Shown here: in pieces, positions 44,580-57,005 of the stretch
Numbering within the stretch: position 1 is the first letter of the stretch
How the letters are laid out: the number at the start of each line of letters is the position of its first letter
Source of the DNA: Trileptium ribeirensis
Taxonomy: Eukaryota; Nematoda; Enoplea; Enoplida; Thoracostomopsidae
Length of the DNA: 64,000 nucleotides
NCBI GenBank assembly: GCA_030248225.1
Contig: JASANE010029094.1
Location: 1 to 64,000, forward strand
Direction: 5' to 3'
The notes under the pieces: model-generated
What the model was told of the DNA's origin: nothing
The model's database searches: none
Seen by the model: the letters and a program-made list of their open reading frames with translations, nothing else
Program-made: the position numbers and the translations under genes

Positions 44580-45570
44580 ATCACTATTGTTGAGTAAATG
44601 TATTATTAAGTCGAGCAAAGCGAAGCGTTTTTGTTTTCTTCGTAGAGGGAAAATTCGGCACCGTCTGTCCGTCCGTCCGTCCGTTGAACTCCTCAATAAC
44701 TACTGGGCCGATTAAAAAAAACTTTTTTTGTTTGAAACGCCTAATGTCGACAGGTGCAAGACATATAGATTTTGTCAAAACTTGCTTTAGTTAATTAGTA
44801 ATTGCCTAATTAGTTAAGTTTGTTAGCCTATTTTTAGCATTTTCAAACAAAAGTTGCATATTTTTCAATAAATAATTACTGCAACGCTATTATGTTGGTG
44901 CCTATACTACATCTCGCCGTGGTGAATGTGAATCTGTGGCTTATTTGTTATTCGAGGAAGTTAAAGACATACTATTTACTTAGAATTAGCTAATTGCTAA
45001 TTAATTGTTTAATTAGCTAATTTTTTGAAAAATTTCAAAGTGCTCAAAAATTAATAATAAATTGCACCCGGGGGTTTTCTATGTCGCTGATCACGAATAT
45101 GACATTTTTGAAGCTCTAAAATCTGGCTGTATATGCTAATTATCTGATTAATTAACTAGCTAATTAGGTAATTTTATGCAAATTTTAAAATCACTTCAAA
45201 ATTGCTAATTTCTTGCGGTCGGGGGTTTTTGATGTTGCTCATTATGAATATGTGGCTTTTAAAGCTCTATAATTTTATTATGGGTGCTAATTATGTAATT
45301 AATTAGCTAATTAGTTGATGTTAATTATTACCTAATTTCGTTAGCTAGCGAGTTTTTGTAGGTGGATTTGACATCAATTGCCTAAAACGTGATACTTATT
45401 ATATATGGATTAAATAGTTAGTTGAAACACATGCACACACAAATAAGATACCAAATAGTTTGCTGTTGCTCCGCTCACTTTTTGTAATTTATTACGTTTA
45501 CTAGTTAGTAAATAACCTTTTGACAACAAATTAGATCAGCTTGTTTTGTATGAAGATAAAAATTAGTCGC
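44580..45570. repeat. Interspersed AT-rich repeat with CCGT microsatellite
   Basis: It contains a (CCGT)n tract at 44661-44685 and many short TTAATTAGCTAATTA-type palindromes to about 45330. This resembles non-autonomous repeats seen in many invertebrates; the boundaries are a guess. Confidence 0.4.
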
Positions 45571-45796
45571 CCTATATATTTCTATCTTAATGCAACGACT
45601 ACTAATTTTTGATTAACCCTTTAATGCCCGAGCTAGTTTGTGTATCATGCAATGTTTGGCAAACCAAAGCATCGTATCCTGGTCGTATTGGTGAGAACGG
45701 CGTACAAAAACCACTGGGCTATCTGATAACTGTTGCTCGAAATCTGAACTATGGAATAACAACACGTGCGCAAACATCCGCTGCGCGACATACTTA

Positions 45797-46218
45797 TGCC
45801 GCGTTTACGTTATAAAGGACCCCCATGTGAAAGTTTTGTCCCGCAATGGGCCATTTGGCCACCCCATCCAGTAGTATACGGTATATACTTACGCTATAGA
45901 ATGCAAACGAGACACCATCAACTCAATTATAGTTGCCAAATTTACCTATTGTATATTACTGACGGTGTCAAGGATACCGTCCACAAACACATTATATAAG
46001 GCGTGTAAATAACAGACAGCATGGTGTAGCTAACGCCATGTAAATTTTATGGTGTGGTCTACACCATACTATTATCGACACTGCACTACCTATGTATACT
46101 ATCTGAAAATACAATCACAAACCCCATGGTGTCAAAGACACCATTTATTTGATGGTGGCGAGACACTGAGGGTGAACAAAAGTTTCACATGGGGGTTCTA
46201 TATGACGTAAACGCAGCA
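45797..46218. mobile_element. MITE, copy B
   Basis: The left end GCGTTTACGTTATAAAGGAC and right end (ATATGACGTAAACGC context) form inverted repeats of about 45 bp. The CCCCCATGTGAAAGTTTTGTC and TTTCACATGGGGG segments are as in 56533-57005. Confidence 0.8.
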
Positions 46219-47493
46219 GTTTGCACAACGCTTTGTAATATGCGTTACATGCCAATTATCAGAGTTGGACATCGAAGTGTTAATAAAAGTACAATGTTTT
46301 ATCGTTTTTATTTCTACCAAATCTTTAACACATTAGCTATTGCGAAACCTAAATATGCCGCGTTGAATGATATTTTTAATGGTTGATGAGATGAGCTGTC
46401 ACACCTAGAAATTACGTTGTGCATTGCGAATAATCAACAAATGACATCACTCATGTAAATTTCTCAAATTTTACATACAATTTTTACACATTTAAACAAA
46501 TATGATACAATGAGCTTGTATGGAAGCTATCGCGGAAAATTTCCTTTGTTTCAGTAGTGGTTAATGGCTTAGTTAACTTCTCTGAAAGTTCAGCGCTATC
46601 TTCTTAGCGCAATTCTTCTATCTAGCGCAATCTATTAGATAGAACCTGTGGCTGTGGAGTTATATTAATAATTAATGCGGTAGAAATTTTGCGTATGAGA
46701 CTTTTTAGCAATTTAACACAATAAAATTTCGATTTTTGTTTCTGTCCTCGAACCGTACGTGACACTATTTGGCACATACACTTTTCGATATGAACAACGG
46801 CAGCAGTATAATTTTTTAATTAATGATTAAGCTTTCGAAACTCAAGAAGTCGCAAGAAAAATTTTGATCTTACTTCAGCATAATAGTTATCTTAATATGA
46901 TGTAATCTTAATCTTAATACAAAAAACAGCTAATATTCTAAAATTTATCAACTGTTTCGCAGCTTTCCGTATAGAGTTTAAAGATGATTTCGATATTTGC
47001 TACAAGTGCGAAGAAAGGAGCGAACTCCAATGAACTTGAGGGTATTAATATTTACTTTAATTGCTACAAATACGATAGTTCAAAAGCGAGTACCGACATT
47101 GGGACATTATAGTACAATCTGCATACTGTCACTGGTTGTAAAATTATAATCGAACTGTTTATTTCAACAAAGAAAAGCGATCTTAACTGAACCCAATATT
47201 ATCGACCAAAAACAATATATATGACGTCTACACTCACTTCCACCGAAACAAAAATGCTAAACTTCCTGTTTGAAACTGACTATCTCCTATTAGCTATATC
47301 ATATGCAAATATAACTCGAATTGTCATGTTCGAGACACTGGTATCAAGAGGTAAATAGCAGATAAGTGGAAAACTAGAGTAACCAAATAAAAGTTGTTTC
47401 AGTATAAAATATTAATATATATCAAGTTTATAACTATTGTCTGTTTGATAGAAGTTCCTTTCTGTTGTTATAATATAAACTTTCAAATTTCAG

Positions 47494-47657
47494 AAGGTGT
47501 GGCACTATTCCGACTATTCCTGCAGCGCGAGTTTAGCGACGAAAATATAGAATTCTGGCTCGCGTGTGAAGAATTCAGACACTTAAAAGGTCAACAAATG
47601 TCACAAAAAGCTCGCGAGATTTACACGGACTTCGTTGCTATTCAGTCCAGTCGAGAG
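47494..47657 (+). CDS. RGS3-like gene, coding exon 5 (central RGS domain)
   Basis: Acceptor CAAATTTCAG ends at 47493 and donor GAGAG|GTAATT starts at 47658. Two leading bases complete the codon left by exon 4, and 54 codons follow, ending in phase 0. It encodes GVALFRLFLQREFSDENIEF, then WLACEEFRHLK and KAREIYTDFVAIQSSRE, the central helices of an R4-type RGS domain. The Asn of DENIEFW corresponds to a G-alpha switch-contacting residue of RGS4-like proteins. Confidence 0.95.
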
Positions 47658-49109
47658 GTAATTTTAATTGAAACGTAATTTCGTATACTAGCTGTTTAAC
47701 GGCTCAAAAACATATTTTGTCTGTTTGTATCAACTAAAACTTAGCGAAGCTTAGCGTACGTATTCCTGCATTTTTGTTACTACTTAATTTTCCTTCCAGT
47801 GGAAAGTAAATAAGGCTCTGATTTGAACAATGATTCGAATATCTTATGCCCGTTGACAATTTTATAATTTTGCCATATGGATTTTCAACTATTTTTTAAG
47901 TAATAGCATGTAGTAAAAGCCGAAAACGACATCGACATGGATACCCTAAGTGAAATTTTGTCAGAGCAGCTGTTTTCGAGCGAAAGTGTCAAAAATACCT
48001 CGAAAAAGTGAAATTTGGACTGTTGCAACACCCGACAGGGTTATTTAACATATTGATTGCAATACGCTGGTGTTACTCTTTCAAGCTTGCAAAAGGGATG
48101 TGATTGCTTTTCTGCGGCGCAGCTGGGAATGTTGGAACGCATTTGAATGTTTTTGTTCATGCCAGCATGAAATATTAGATGCTATGTCTTGGAAAGACGA
48201 ATGAACCACTATATTGCTTCAATACAAAGCCATTGTGTTTAACTAACCTTTATGGAACTTTGAATAGATTGGGGATACTCAGAATAGTCAAACTTAATCT
48301 GTTATTAATAGGGAAAATGCTAGTATGTAAGTGGCGCCAACCAACTATAGTGTGAGGGGCCCTCAAACCACGGTGTGGTCGGCCTCGAAACTTTGGGCTA
48401 AGGGACCTGTATATTTTGTCATTTTATAGTGCATATTTTATATATTATACACTTTTTCACGCTCTTGTGCGTTTAGAAGCACCGTCGCTATATTCTCTAA
48501 GCTTTCTCTTTTTATCCAAATCAATTTACAGAACAACATCAGAAATATATTACGCTTTATTGCCACAAATACATTTGGTTAGGCAATTCAAGAAAGAAGA
48601 ACTAATTCCTGTTAAACATTTCAATGATTTTCAGCTCTTATTTTCCGGAAACATCACTTTTCTGCTCAGTAAAAGATTTAGAGTATATGAGGGTCCTTTT
48701 TGATGTATACCCATCTCCCTGCCTCGGTTGTCCTAAGGGAGTTGGTTATTGAGTCCGTTTTGGAGTCATTCTTTGATGGAATGGCAAATGTGTATGTTTT
48801 CGGGTTGCTTAATATGTTTGTAACAATCGACGATTTAATTGCTCCTTTACTCGTTCCGTTTCCGCTCGCTGGCTGAAACTGATTGTTGTTGGCTCAAGCG
48901 ATTTGGAATAATCCGTAAGCGTTTGGCATGGAAAGTTGACTCCACCGCATAGGGACATGGTCGTCGTATTTTTCAATTTGTGAAACTACTCATTTTTTCC
49001 TATATTTGTGTTGAACCAAAAGTGCTTTGCCGAAAAGAGCGTATGTGGGATACGTATAAGAATCAGATTATCTCTGCCGATATTCTTGAAATAACCGTCA
49101 GGTAAATCT

Positions 49110-49500
49110 TACTTCAAGTAACTTTTATCCTACCTTTATCCTTACCCTCAACTTTCACAATCTTAGATAGGGGTTGGGATAAGAGTAAAAATTACGCAGG
49201 AGTAATTTTTTTACTTGCCAATAAAAACATTAACTCCGGGGTAGGCATATTTTATTGGAAGTAATTTTATTACCTCTGGGTAATTTTTTACCTTCGGGTA
49301 ACTTTTTACGTGCAACTAATATTTTTAACCTGCAGATAATTTTGCCCTACCTGCGGGTAATTATTTTTACCTGCGTGTAATTTTGCCCTACCTGCACACA
49401 ATTTTGTCCTATCCGCAGTTAATTTTTTAACCTGCGAGTAACTTTGTCCTACCTGCAGCTAATTTTGCCTGGTAAAGGTACTCTATACAGCACCCATAAA
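49110..49500. repeat. Degenerate tandem repeat of TTTTACCTGCGGGTAA type
   Basis: Short units of about 25-30 bp, containing ACCTGCGGGTAATTTT or close variants, repeat through the interval. A related stretch lies at 52470-52690. Confidence 0.65.
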
Positions 49501-52436
49501 AAAGGTAAAATTTTGTAGACCGGATAATTTTGAGTCCCTGAACACAATTCGAACAGTTATTTTTATGCCGGGCCCACAGGTAAACCAGCTTGGCATCTTA
49601 GATTTCAACTTGGCAGCATATAAAGAACTGCAAGATCCTTAGTTTCAAATGTCTGATGGTATTGCAGGTAAGCAGTATCATTCACACGCGCATAGCCCAC
49701 GTTCGATTCTATCCAGGTCATTTTAGATTTTTTTTTTCGGAATTACGTTTTCATACATTTCTTTGTGAAAATTTTAGTGCAAGTGCAATGCTTGTCTTGG
49801 GCACCCGTAGTTTAGATATGATGGCACAACTTGCTACTACAGCAGACTCATAATCCGAAGCACCGCCATCAGCGGTCAGTGCAGCCCCCCTCCACAAATT
49901 TTTAATGGGAGGCCAAGTATCGCTGCCCCTGCTCACAAATATTTATTAGAACGGCGTTCTCACAATGAAGTGGCAGTTTATTACGTAACAGCAACATGCA
50001 CAAATACGGTCGAAGGCTACCGGAGCCAGCATAAGCGAAGTACTCGGGATGCCGGGGATTGCTCTATGATTTAAGATCTGTGTGACGAATTTACGTGGAG
50101 GACAACGAGGGAATTTATGGAATAGACAGCTGGCTATCGCTCGAAAAGGCGCAGGCATAGAAGATTGACACTCCTAGGTTTTTTATAGAAACAGAATATC
50201 AGATCAAATTTGAAGTTCTGATGAACGAAATAATAGTTGTAATGCTGCCTAGTCTTAAAGTATGAAAAACATGACACCTTGAAATCAAACGGTGCGGCTC
50301 GATCTCACGCATAACAAGTGCTGCTGTGATATACTCTCGGTCATGTTAGAAGCCGTGGCCCAGAATTGAATGCTAACATACATAAAGAACATATTTATGG
50401 GTACGTTTCGTGTGCTATTCTACGATTGAAAAAGATCTGGAGGGTGAGGGTGCTACGCCGACGAAGTATCGTTTTAAAACAGCTCTACGAGTATGTGATG
50501 GTGACAAATGTCAGGGCACAGGTGCGCCTAGTAATGAAGTTAGAGGGCACGCCCTTCGTTCTGCCCCCATTCTCCCACAAAATAAACGTACATTTTGTCA
50601 ATTTCACACAGATTTTCCCACATTTTTTGTAAATTTACGCAAACTTAAATTTGTAATTTTGACAAATTAGCAGACATGGAGCGGCATGAACTGACGTAAA
50701 ATCGATGCGAAATATCAAAGCTATTTGGCTTCGACACACAAATCTATGTTTTAATGCGTATAAGTCCACTTTTGATACATACACTTGGGTTGTTCTTTAT
50801 CCAAATCACTTCACGATCGTAAATGAGATGAACGCCAACAAGTCACGACTTTGCCTTATGTACGGGTACAAGATTTGTAAAGCAGCAATGCGTAGGCGAT
50901 TATTTTGCGATTCAGCATCGCAATTTACAGACCGCAATTTACAAGTTACAACGCGATTACCAGTCACGCTTTTTATCGTATTCTATAGTGCACAAATAGA
51001 CTGCGAAATTTACTGTCTGATTCAGAATATCATTTGGTAACCACGGAAAAACGTGCTAAATCGACAAACGCGCGCGAACGCAAATCATATTCTTACATCG
51101 CAGAGCCCGTGTTCGCATTCACAAAAATGCCAATACCAATGGCAAAAATGTGAAAATGAATTTCTGCGCGAATCAATTCGTGATTTTAACAAAATAACAT
51201 TTTCACAAACTGTGGTGTACGCACTTAAAATGCCCTCACGTATAACCATTTTTGTGGCCACATAAAATTATTGGAACAGTTTTGAAATAAAAACATTGTA
51301 ATAGTGTGGATGCAAATGGCATACATAACTCACATCAGTGTAACAAAATCAAATCTTACCAAATATATCATCATCAGCAGCGGATCTAGTATCTCGCAGT
51401 GGAGAGGTGGTTCCAACATAGACAAATGTCAAACGGCCAGCAAAAAAAGATTTTCTGTGAGTGCCCTGGTTAGCGCTAGCAAAACCCCATTTGAGGGCGT
51501 TCATTGTCTGGACGAGGCTCAAGCGCACTGACATAAACTGTTAAAAATTGAAAATTTATAAATAATCTTACAAATAGTCTAGAAGCTAAGCTTATAAGAT
51601 TTCCATTCCAGATACTGTATTTCCGATCGCACCTTTTTGAGTAAAATTGTGCAAATACGTATGGGGAGGTTAGTACTCGAGGATAATGGTCTTGCAATGC
51701 AGTCTTGACAGAAGCAGGCCTCGTGATGCCTTGTTTAGGGTGTGCTGCGCGGTGTGCGGATGTCAGAAGAATTTGGCCGTATTCTGTCGCCCGGAGCTCA
51801 TATTTCTACTATTTATGACAAAATCCTAAGTAACATAAGTTGCGGCTTGCATAAATACAACTTTTCGGTAGATAAATAATGAATATACAACAAAAATAAC
51901 GATATATAGGTTGTAAATGTACAGAAAAAGGCTAAAAATTCAACTATACTACCATTAAATGACTAGGGGGATGGGGAAAATTCGCCTCTTGTATTTCAAG
52001 TACCTGGCGAGTTTGCGCTGGGTGCCCTTAACTCAAAGCCCACCAGTTAAAATTTTGCTCCAGTAGAGAAGCCAGATATCGTTTAACAAGATTATTGTTG
52101 TTCTTTGTCCTTTTTCTTTCCTTTTCCACGGTATTTTTGTTCGAAATATTTGTGTTGAAAAGTTTTTTGTCATCATAATTAGCAATAATTAAACTTTGGA
52201 AAATGGGGCCTGAACTTGTACAACCGATCAGTTCTGTGATTTCTTACATTCTATAAGGATCGAGAAGGATGCTGGTAATTAATAATGTGGGTACTTAAAA
52301 TAATGCTCAAAAAGTGAGAATAGGTATATTAATGAGATTAACTTCAGTTACCCTGCTGAGTAATAGGGTACGCTAAATCTCTACTCGTATTCTAAAAAGA
52401 ATATAAAATAAAGCCCCACTCTTATTTTAGAATACA

Positions 52437-52551
52437 ACAAATATTCCTCCTACATGTGAGCAATAAACTATAGCAGCAGGTAATTTTTACCTGCGAGTAA
52501 TTTTTTACCTGCTGGTATAGTTTATTGCTCGCATGTAGGAGGAATATTTGT
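52437..52551. repeat. Near-perfect hairpin within an ACCTGC-repeat element
   Basis: Arms of about 47 bp (ACAAATATTCCTCCTACATG at left, CATGTAGGAGGAATATTTGT at right) enclose ACCTGCGAGTAA units. It belongs to a larger repeat, about 52370-52820, related to 49110-49500. Confidence 0.8.
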
Positions 52552-53200
52552 CAAAGTAAACAAAATTACCCGAAAGTAAACAAAATTATCCGCAGATAAT
52601 TATAAATTACCCGCAGGTAATTTGAAATCACTCGTATGTAAATATAAATTACTGGCAGGTAAAATAGCCAACCTGTGGATATAATACGTATATATATTAT
52701 CCCGGTTTTAGAATGCTATAAGCTGTGGGTAGGGATAATTGCAAGTGGGAGTAGGTTAAATTTACTCAAAGCTAAGTCAAAAATTACCTGACGGTAGTGG
52801 CTACACTCATTTAAAAATACGAGCCCAGAGTGTAGTCTGTCGGACTACATTGAGTCTTAGCCTAAGGTTAAATGTTTATATACCCTTTAGTTTTGACTAT
52901 TATTAATCGTAACATTGGACGGGGCCACCTCGTCAAGCACAACTCATTTCTGCTAAATTGTTCTTTTACTTGCAACAATATCAAGCGTAGATCCTCTAGA
53001 GTTACGCATGCTCAAGATTGGCCGAGGGGGGGGGGGGTTGCGAAGTGCCCAACCGCCTCGGAGAGATAATTCCGCTATCCACTTCTTGAACATGTATACG
53101 TAGAGCCATTTATTAATTACGTACCAGCCTTTAAATGTATGATAAAATGATTCTATTTATCCATCGACCTTATTGATATCAAAACATTTTGGTCTTTCAG

Positions 53201-53380
53201 GTAAATTTAGATTCAGCAACTCGGGAACAAACAATTGAAGCTATTAATGCAAATTCAAACGACATTAATATATTCGACAATGCTCAAGCGCGCATCGTAG
53301 CATTGATGGAAAAAGATTCTTATCCACGATTCCTGAAATCAGAGCTGTATTTAAATTTATTGACAAAGCCTGGAAGATAG
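53201..53380 (+). CDS. RGS3-like gene, last coding exon (end of RGS domain)
   Basis: Acceptor TTTGGTCTTTCAG ends at 53200. The exon encodes 59 residues and a TAG in phase 0, beginning VNLDSATREQTIEAI and ending MEKDSYPRFLKSELYLNLL plus six residues. It completes an RGS domain of about 120 residues (about 665-786 of 791). The Asn of VNLDS and the Asp and Arg of DSYPRF match the G-alpha-contacting residues of active R4 proteins, so GTPase-activating activity is likely. The domain ends the protein, as in RGS3. The short tail has no lipidation motif. Confidence 0.95.
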   Translation, partial: VNLDSATREQTIEAINANSNDINIFDNAQARIVALMEKDSYPRFLKSELYLNLLTKPGR

Positions 53381-53960
53381 CAGTGCATATAGATGAAACA
53401 GGATAGCTAGAATTTTTGCGACTACTGCTGCTTGTGATTTCGTGTTAGACAAACTTTGATGATGATTCTGTCCATCGCCAACCATGTAAAATCGCGAAGA
53501 CTCATGTGACGTCGCCTGCCAAACAAACTATGATGGAATACAAAGGAATACGGGCAGATAATATAGCACACTGAACGTTAGCTCTGTTCGATGATGTCCA
53601 GCCAACGTATGGTCCCATCAATACATAAACTGACGCTATATCGGAAGAAGTTCGTAAATCGATGTATGAAGTCATATAATTTCAAATAGATTTAGTATAA
53701 TCTAGTCTAGAAATAGATCTAGTCATAAGAATCCAATTTATGGTGTAGATGTTTGCCGAGTTTTCATTTGGTTCAATTCATATTGAAAATTAGCAAAGTC
53801 ATAATAAAATCTTACTAAAGTTGGTTGGTCACATAGCTAAAAATAATAGAAATTTTATATAGTTAACTTCGCATTTACCGAATTAAATTTAATACGGAAA
53901 ATAGCGAAGCTATGACAATACTGTGCGCCCACCAGTCTAGCTATCAAATAAATGAACACA
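53381..53960 (+). other. Probable 3' UTR of the RGS gene
   Basis: Non-coding sequence after the stop. AATAAA at about 53947-53952 is a candidate poly(A) signal; the true end is unknown. Confidence 0.35.
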
Positions 53961-54129
53961 CTTCTCTAACAACTGTCAGGCTAATCCCGGACATTTTTTG
54001 AATACTATTAGGTGATAATTCGCGCAATAAATAGGAAATCACTTTTTGTATCACTACTGTATCACTCTTCTTAATATGCCATTATCATTGCCCTGTTTAC
54101 TTTGCTTATAGGATGCCATGCGCCTAGTG

Positions 54130-54780
54130 GATGGCATTCCATTAAGGCCTATAAAGGCATGTAGTAGCTAGGCTGTGCATAAACTCGCTCAGTTCCTGAT
54201 ACCGATTCTAGAGCCCATGACAAAAAACCAACATTCGATGAAAAGTTCGTTAGACTTTGCTAATGATATCACCAGGTCCAGTTTTGGTACGAAGTTTTTA
54301 GCTAGCTTTGACATCAAAGCGCTTTTTACTAATGTTCCTGTTGATGAAATACTTGGATTTATTCGCACTGCCGCAGATAACAATGAAATCGTGTCTCCAT
54401 TTCCTACCGATACATTGATACAAGCCGTCAGTATATGTGTTAAAAACATCAATTTCTTGTTCAAAAGTCAAATTTATGAGCAGGTCGACGGTGTGGACAT
54501 AGGTTACCAATTGGTCCCCACTCTGGCTAACATTTTCATATCAAAATATGAGCTTAAATGGCTTGAAAAATGTCCGTGTAGTTTTAAGCTAACATGGTAC
54601 AAAAGATACGTGGATGACACATTTGTTGATTTCGATAATCGACATCAATGTCAACTATTCCTAGAATACTTCAATAACCAACATCTCTTAATTAAATCCA
54701 GTGTTGAAACGGAAAGTGAAGGAACGATTTCGTTTTTAGATGTCAAAGTTTCTAAAACTCGTAACCGAATGAATGAATAA
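54130..54780 (+). pseudogene. Penelope-like reverse transcriptase remnant
   Basis: A translated stretch of about 200 residues matches the core of Penelope-like reverse transcriptases. It has HKLAQFLIPILEPMT, then LASFDIKALFTNVPVDEIL (catalytic Asp), then LANIFIS, and the catalytic YKRYVDDTF box. The frame extends upstream through LRPIKACSS but is broken by an in-frame TAG just before the alanine-valine-histidine segment. The residues before LANIF deviate from the usual Gly-Ser-Pro-Leu-type motif. The thumb and GIY-YIG endonuclease regions are missing. It is a dead fragment, inserted just downstream of the RGS gene. Confidence 0.85.
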
Positions 54781-56532
54781 ATTAAAGAATGAATCCCCCA
54801 GAATGCTCATGAATGCTCGTAACAACATCTGGTAACAAATAGAACTTAACACCACTAGCAATGTCGTTACATACAAACGCTTATGTGTAACAACACACCA
54901 AAGCTGTTACGCAGAACCCAGTTTGCGTAACAACTCATGAATGTTGTTATCTTGTCCATGCGTCCTCCTTCCTAGTTTGTTTAAACACTGATATAATAAT
55001 AAAGATTGCTGCAGCGATTACTTACTTTACTCGGTTACAGCAGTTGCAGCAGCAGCGGAACAGTTAATGGTTGCTATTACCTCAGGCAAACACAACTGTA
55101 ATAATGTTGAAACATGAGCGTAGCTAAACATCCTTAACATACACATTCACGTTTCTTCGGCAAACTATTCACTCCCTTTCCCTTAACCCAGTGGGACTCT
55201 GCATCGGATAACCGTGTTGTGCATCGAAGCAGTATTAACCTCTGTATTCCTCCACGTACGCCAGCCATTAGGCTCTCGGCAACATTAAAGCTTAGGAAAT
55301 TATAGCAATTATAACTTCCACGCCAATTTTGATGCTCAATCTGCTCCTACAAACTAGTGTAGCATCATGGCCGTGTGTGATTTAAGCGACAGTGATTGGT
55401 ATTGGAACGAGATCAACTATTCGTTGAGAATGTTTCTGAACGTATAATAGTAAACCAATTTAGCCCACCCGGGTCGAACGGTGGATCACGCCCTGGGACC
55501 TTTTGGAACCATGTAGTCGTTGTAAGTCTCCATTTTGAGCCTTTCCAAAACATAGCGGTTCCGTTACATTATTTTACTATTAAAGGTACAGTTAGCTAAA
55601 ATAAATATGGATGTAGCAAAATACCTTTATTGTAAATATATTGATGCTCACCTGGCTATTTTTTTAGATTTATTATTGATAGCTCGAATAAAGGTGGATC
55701 TGCTAAAATGTCTTTACAGAGCGAACATTTTGATTGGTCCTGGTGAATTTACTATAAGCAAACTCTATTGAAGCTGCTTTCTTTTCTTCTGTTATATTAT
55801 TGGTTTAACTTGTAGACAGCATTGTTGAAAAAACTTGCAAAAATTGCTACCAAATGTTTTTCTACTACACGATTCGTACTCAAGAATTGCTTGACTGACC
55901 TGTGCACCATTCATGTGTATCGCTTTGCTTCCTGTTTATTGTAGGTTTTGATGCAAGCCAGGTGTAGCTTTCTTGGATGGCCTAGTACTTTGTGATCGAT
56001 GATAGCGTTGTCATTCACATGACTGTCCTGATTTACAATCTTAAATGCAACTAAACTTTTAATGGGTGCTACATACATTGTCTTAGGGTCCTGAATACAT
56101 TGTATTATGATATACCAAGCTCGTGGTATTGAAAACAACCCATGTATATTGTTGATTCATACTGTGAGTTTCAGTTGAACCTGCATGCGTTTGTCCATTG
56201 CTTTCGCGGTAACCTTATAGTTGTAAATCGTACCAATTTAGTGGGCAAATTAGTAAACACATACAACTTCACATATCGGGAATTTTCCGCTTTCCGTTTG
56301 CAATTTGTTTGATGCCGGTTTTTTGTTTTTTCTGTTAAAAATAGAAATATTCTATTAAATACCACTTAGCAGCTTGCAATTAAAACATTATCACCTTAGC
56401 CACAGAAATTCAGGTTGAGTCAATTTTTAGTTTGACTATAAAATTTGAATTGTTCTTTATTTATTGGTGACTATGCATTTCAACCGAAGTGTCGCGCCGT
56501 ATAATTAATAATTATTACCGATTCGTGAGCTA
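54781..56532. other. Non-coding stretch, nothing recognised
   Basis: No convincing genes. A few TGTTAC/GTAACA-type short inverted words occur near 54810-54960. Confidence 0.5.
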
Positions 56533-57005
56533 TGCAACGTTTACGTTATAAAGTACCCCCATGTGAAAGTTTTGTCCTGCTATGGTCTAGACCATACCAT
56601 CCAGAGGTATACAGTGTATACCTACACTATATAATAACACAGATGGTGTATGAAACACCATCAACTTAGCTATATTTTTATAAAGCTGGGCAGCACATGT
56701 TCCCGTCACAAATTATATATATTTATTTATTTTTTAGAATATGTGACAGTGTCCGTACCACCATTTAAATAGCAAATGGTAGCGGCATCAAGAAGTAAAA
56801 ATAAAAATATGGTGTCTCTGACACCATGCAACACTGTTTCAAATTTAATAGTCTAGGCTACACCATACCAATATAGATAGTATATTAGTGGTGTGTACCA
56901 TCAAAAACACTATGGTGTAGCATACGCCATGTAATGGATGGTGGCAGAGACACCCAGGGTGGACAAAACTTTCACATGGGGGTCCTTTATAACGGAAACG
57001 TTGTA
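56533..57005. mobile_element. MITE, copy C (best preserved)
   Basis: It has inverted ends of about 45 bp, CAACGTTTACGTTATAAAG at left and CTTTATAACGGAAACGTTG at right, with CCCCCATGTGAAAGTTTTGTCC and its complement just inside. It is 473 bp with several internal GGTGT/ACACC palindromes and no coding capacity. Confidence 0.85.

Larger units (their letters stand above)
40494..47493 (+). other. Intron 4 of the RGS gene
   Basis: GT-AG, phase 1, interrupting the RGS domain after its first helix. It contains a roughly 215-bp tandem array, an interspersed repeat with a CCGT microsatellite, and MITE copy B. The rest shows nothing recognisable. Confidence 0.75.
47658..53200 (+). other. Intron 5 of the RGS gene
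   Basis: GT-AG, phase 0, placed immediately before V-N-L-D-S, a position I recall as an exon boundary in R4 RGS genes. It contains two stretches of ACCTGC-GGGTAA repeats and a strong hairpin, listed separately. Nothing else is recognised. Confidence 0.75.

Noticed and set aside
44584..44778. Minus-strand frame containing an RTDGQT peptide
   Set aside because: It is generated by the CCGT microsatellite of an interspersed repeat and is not a gene.
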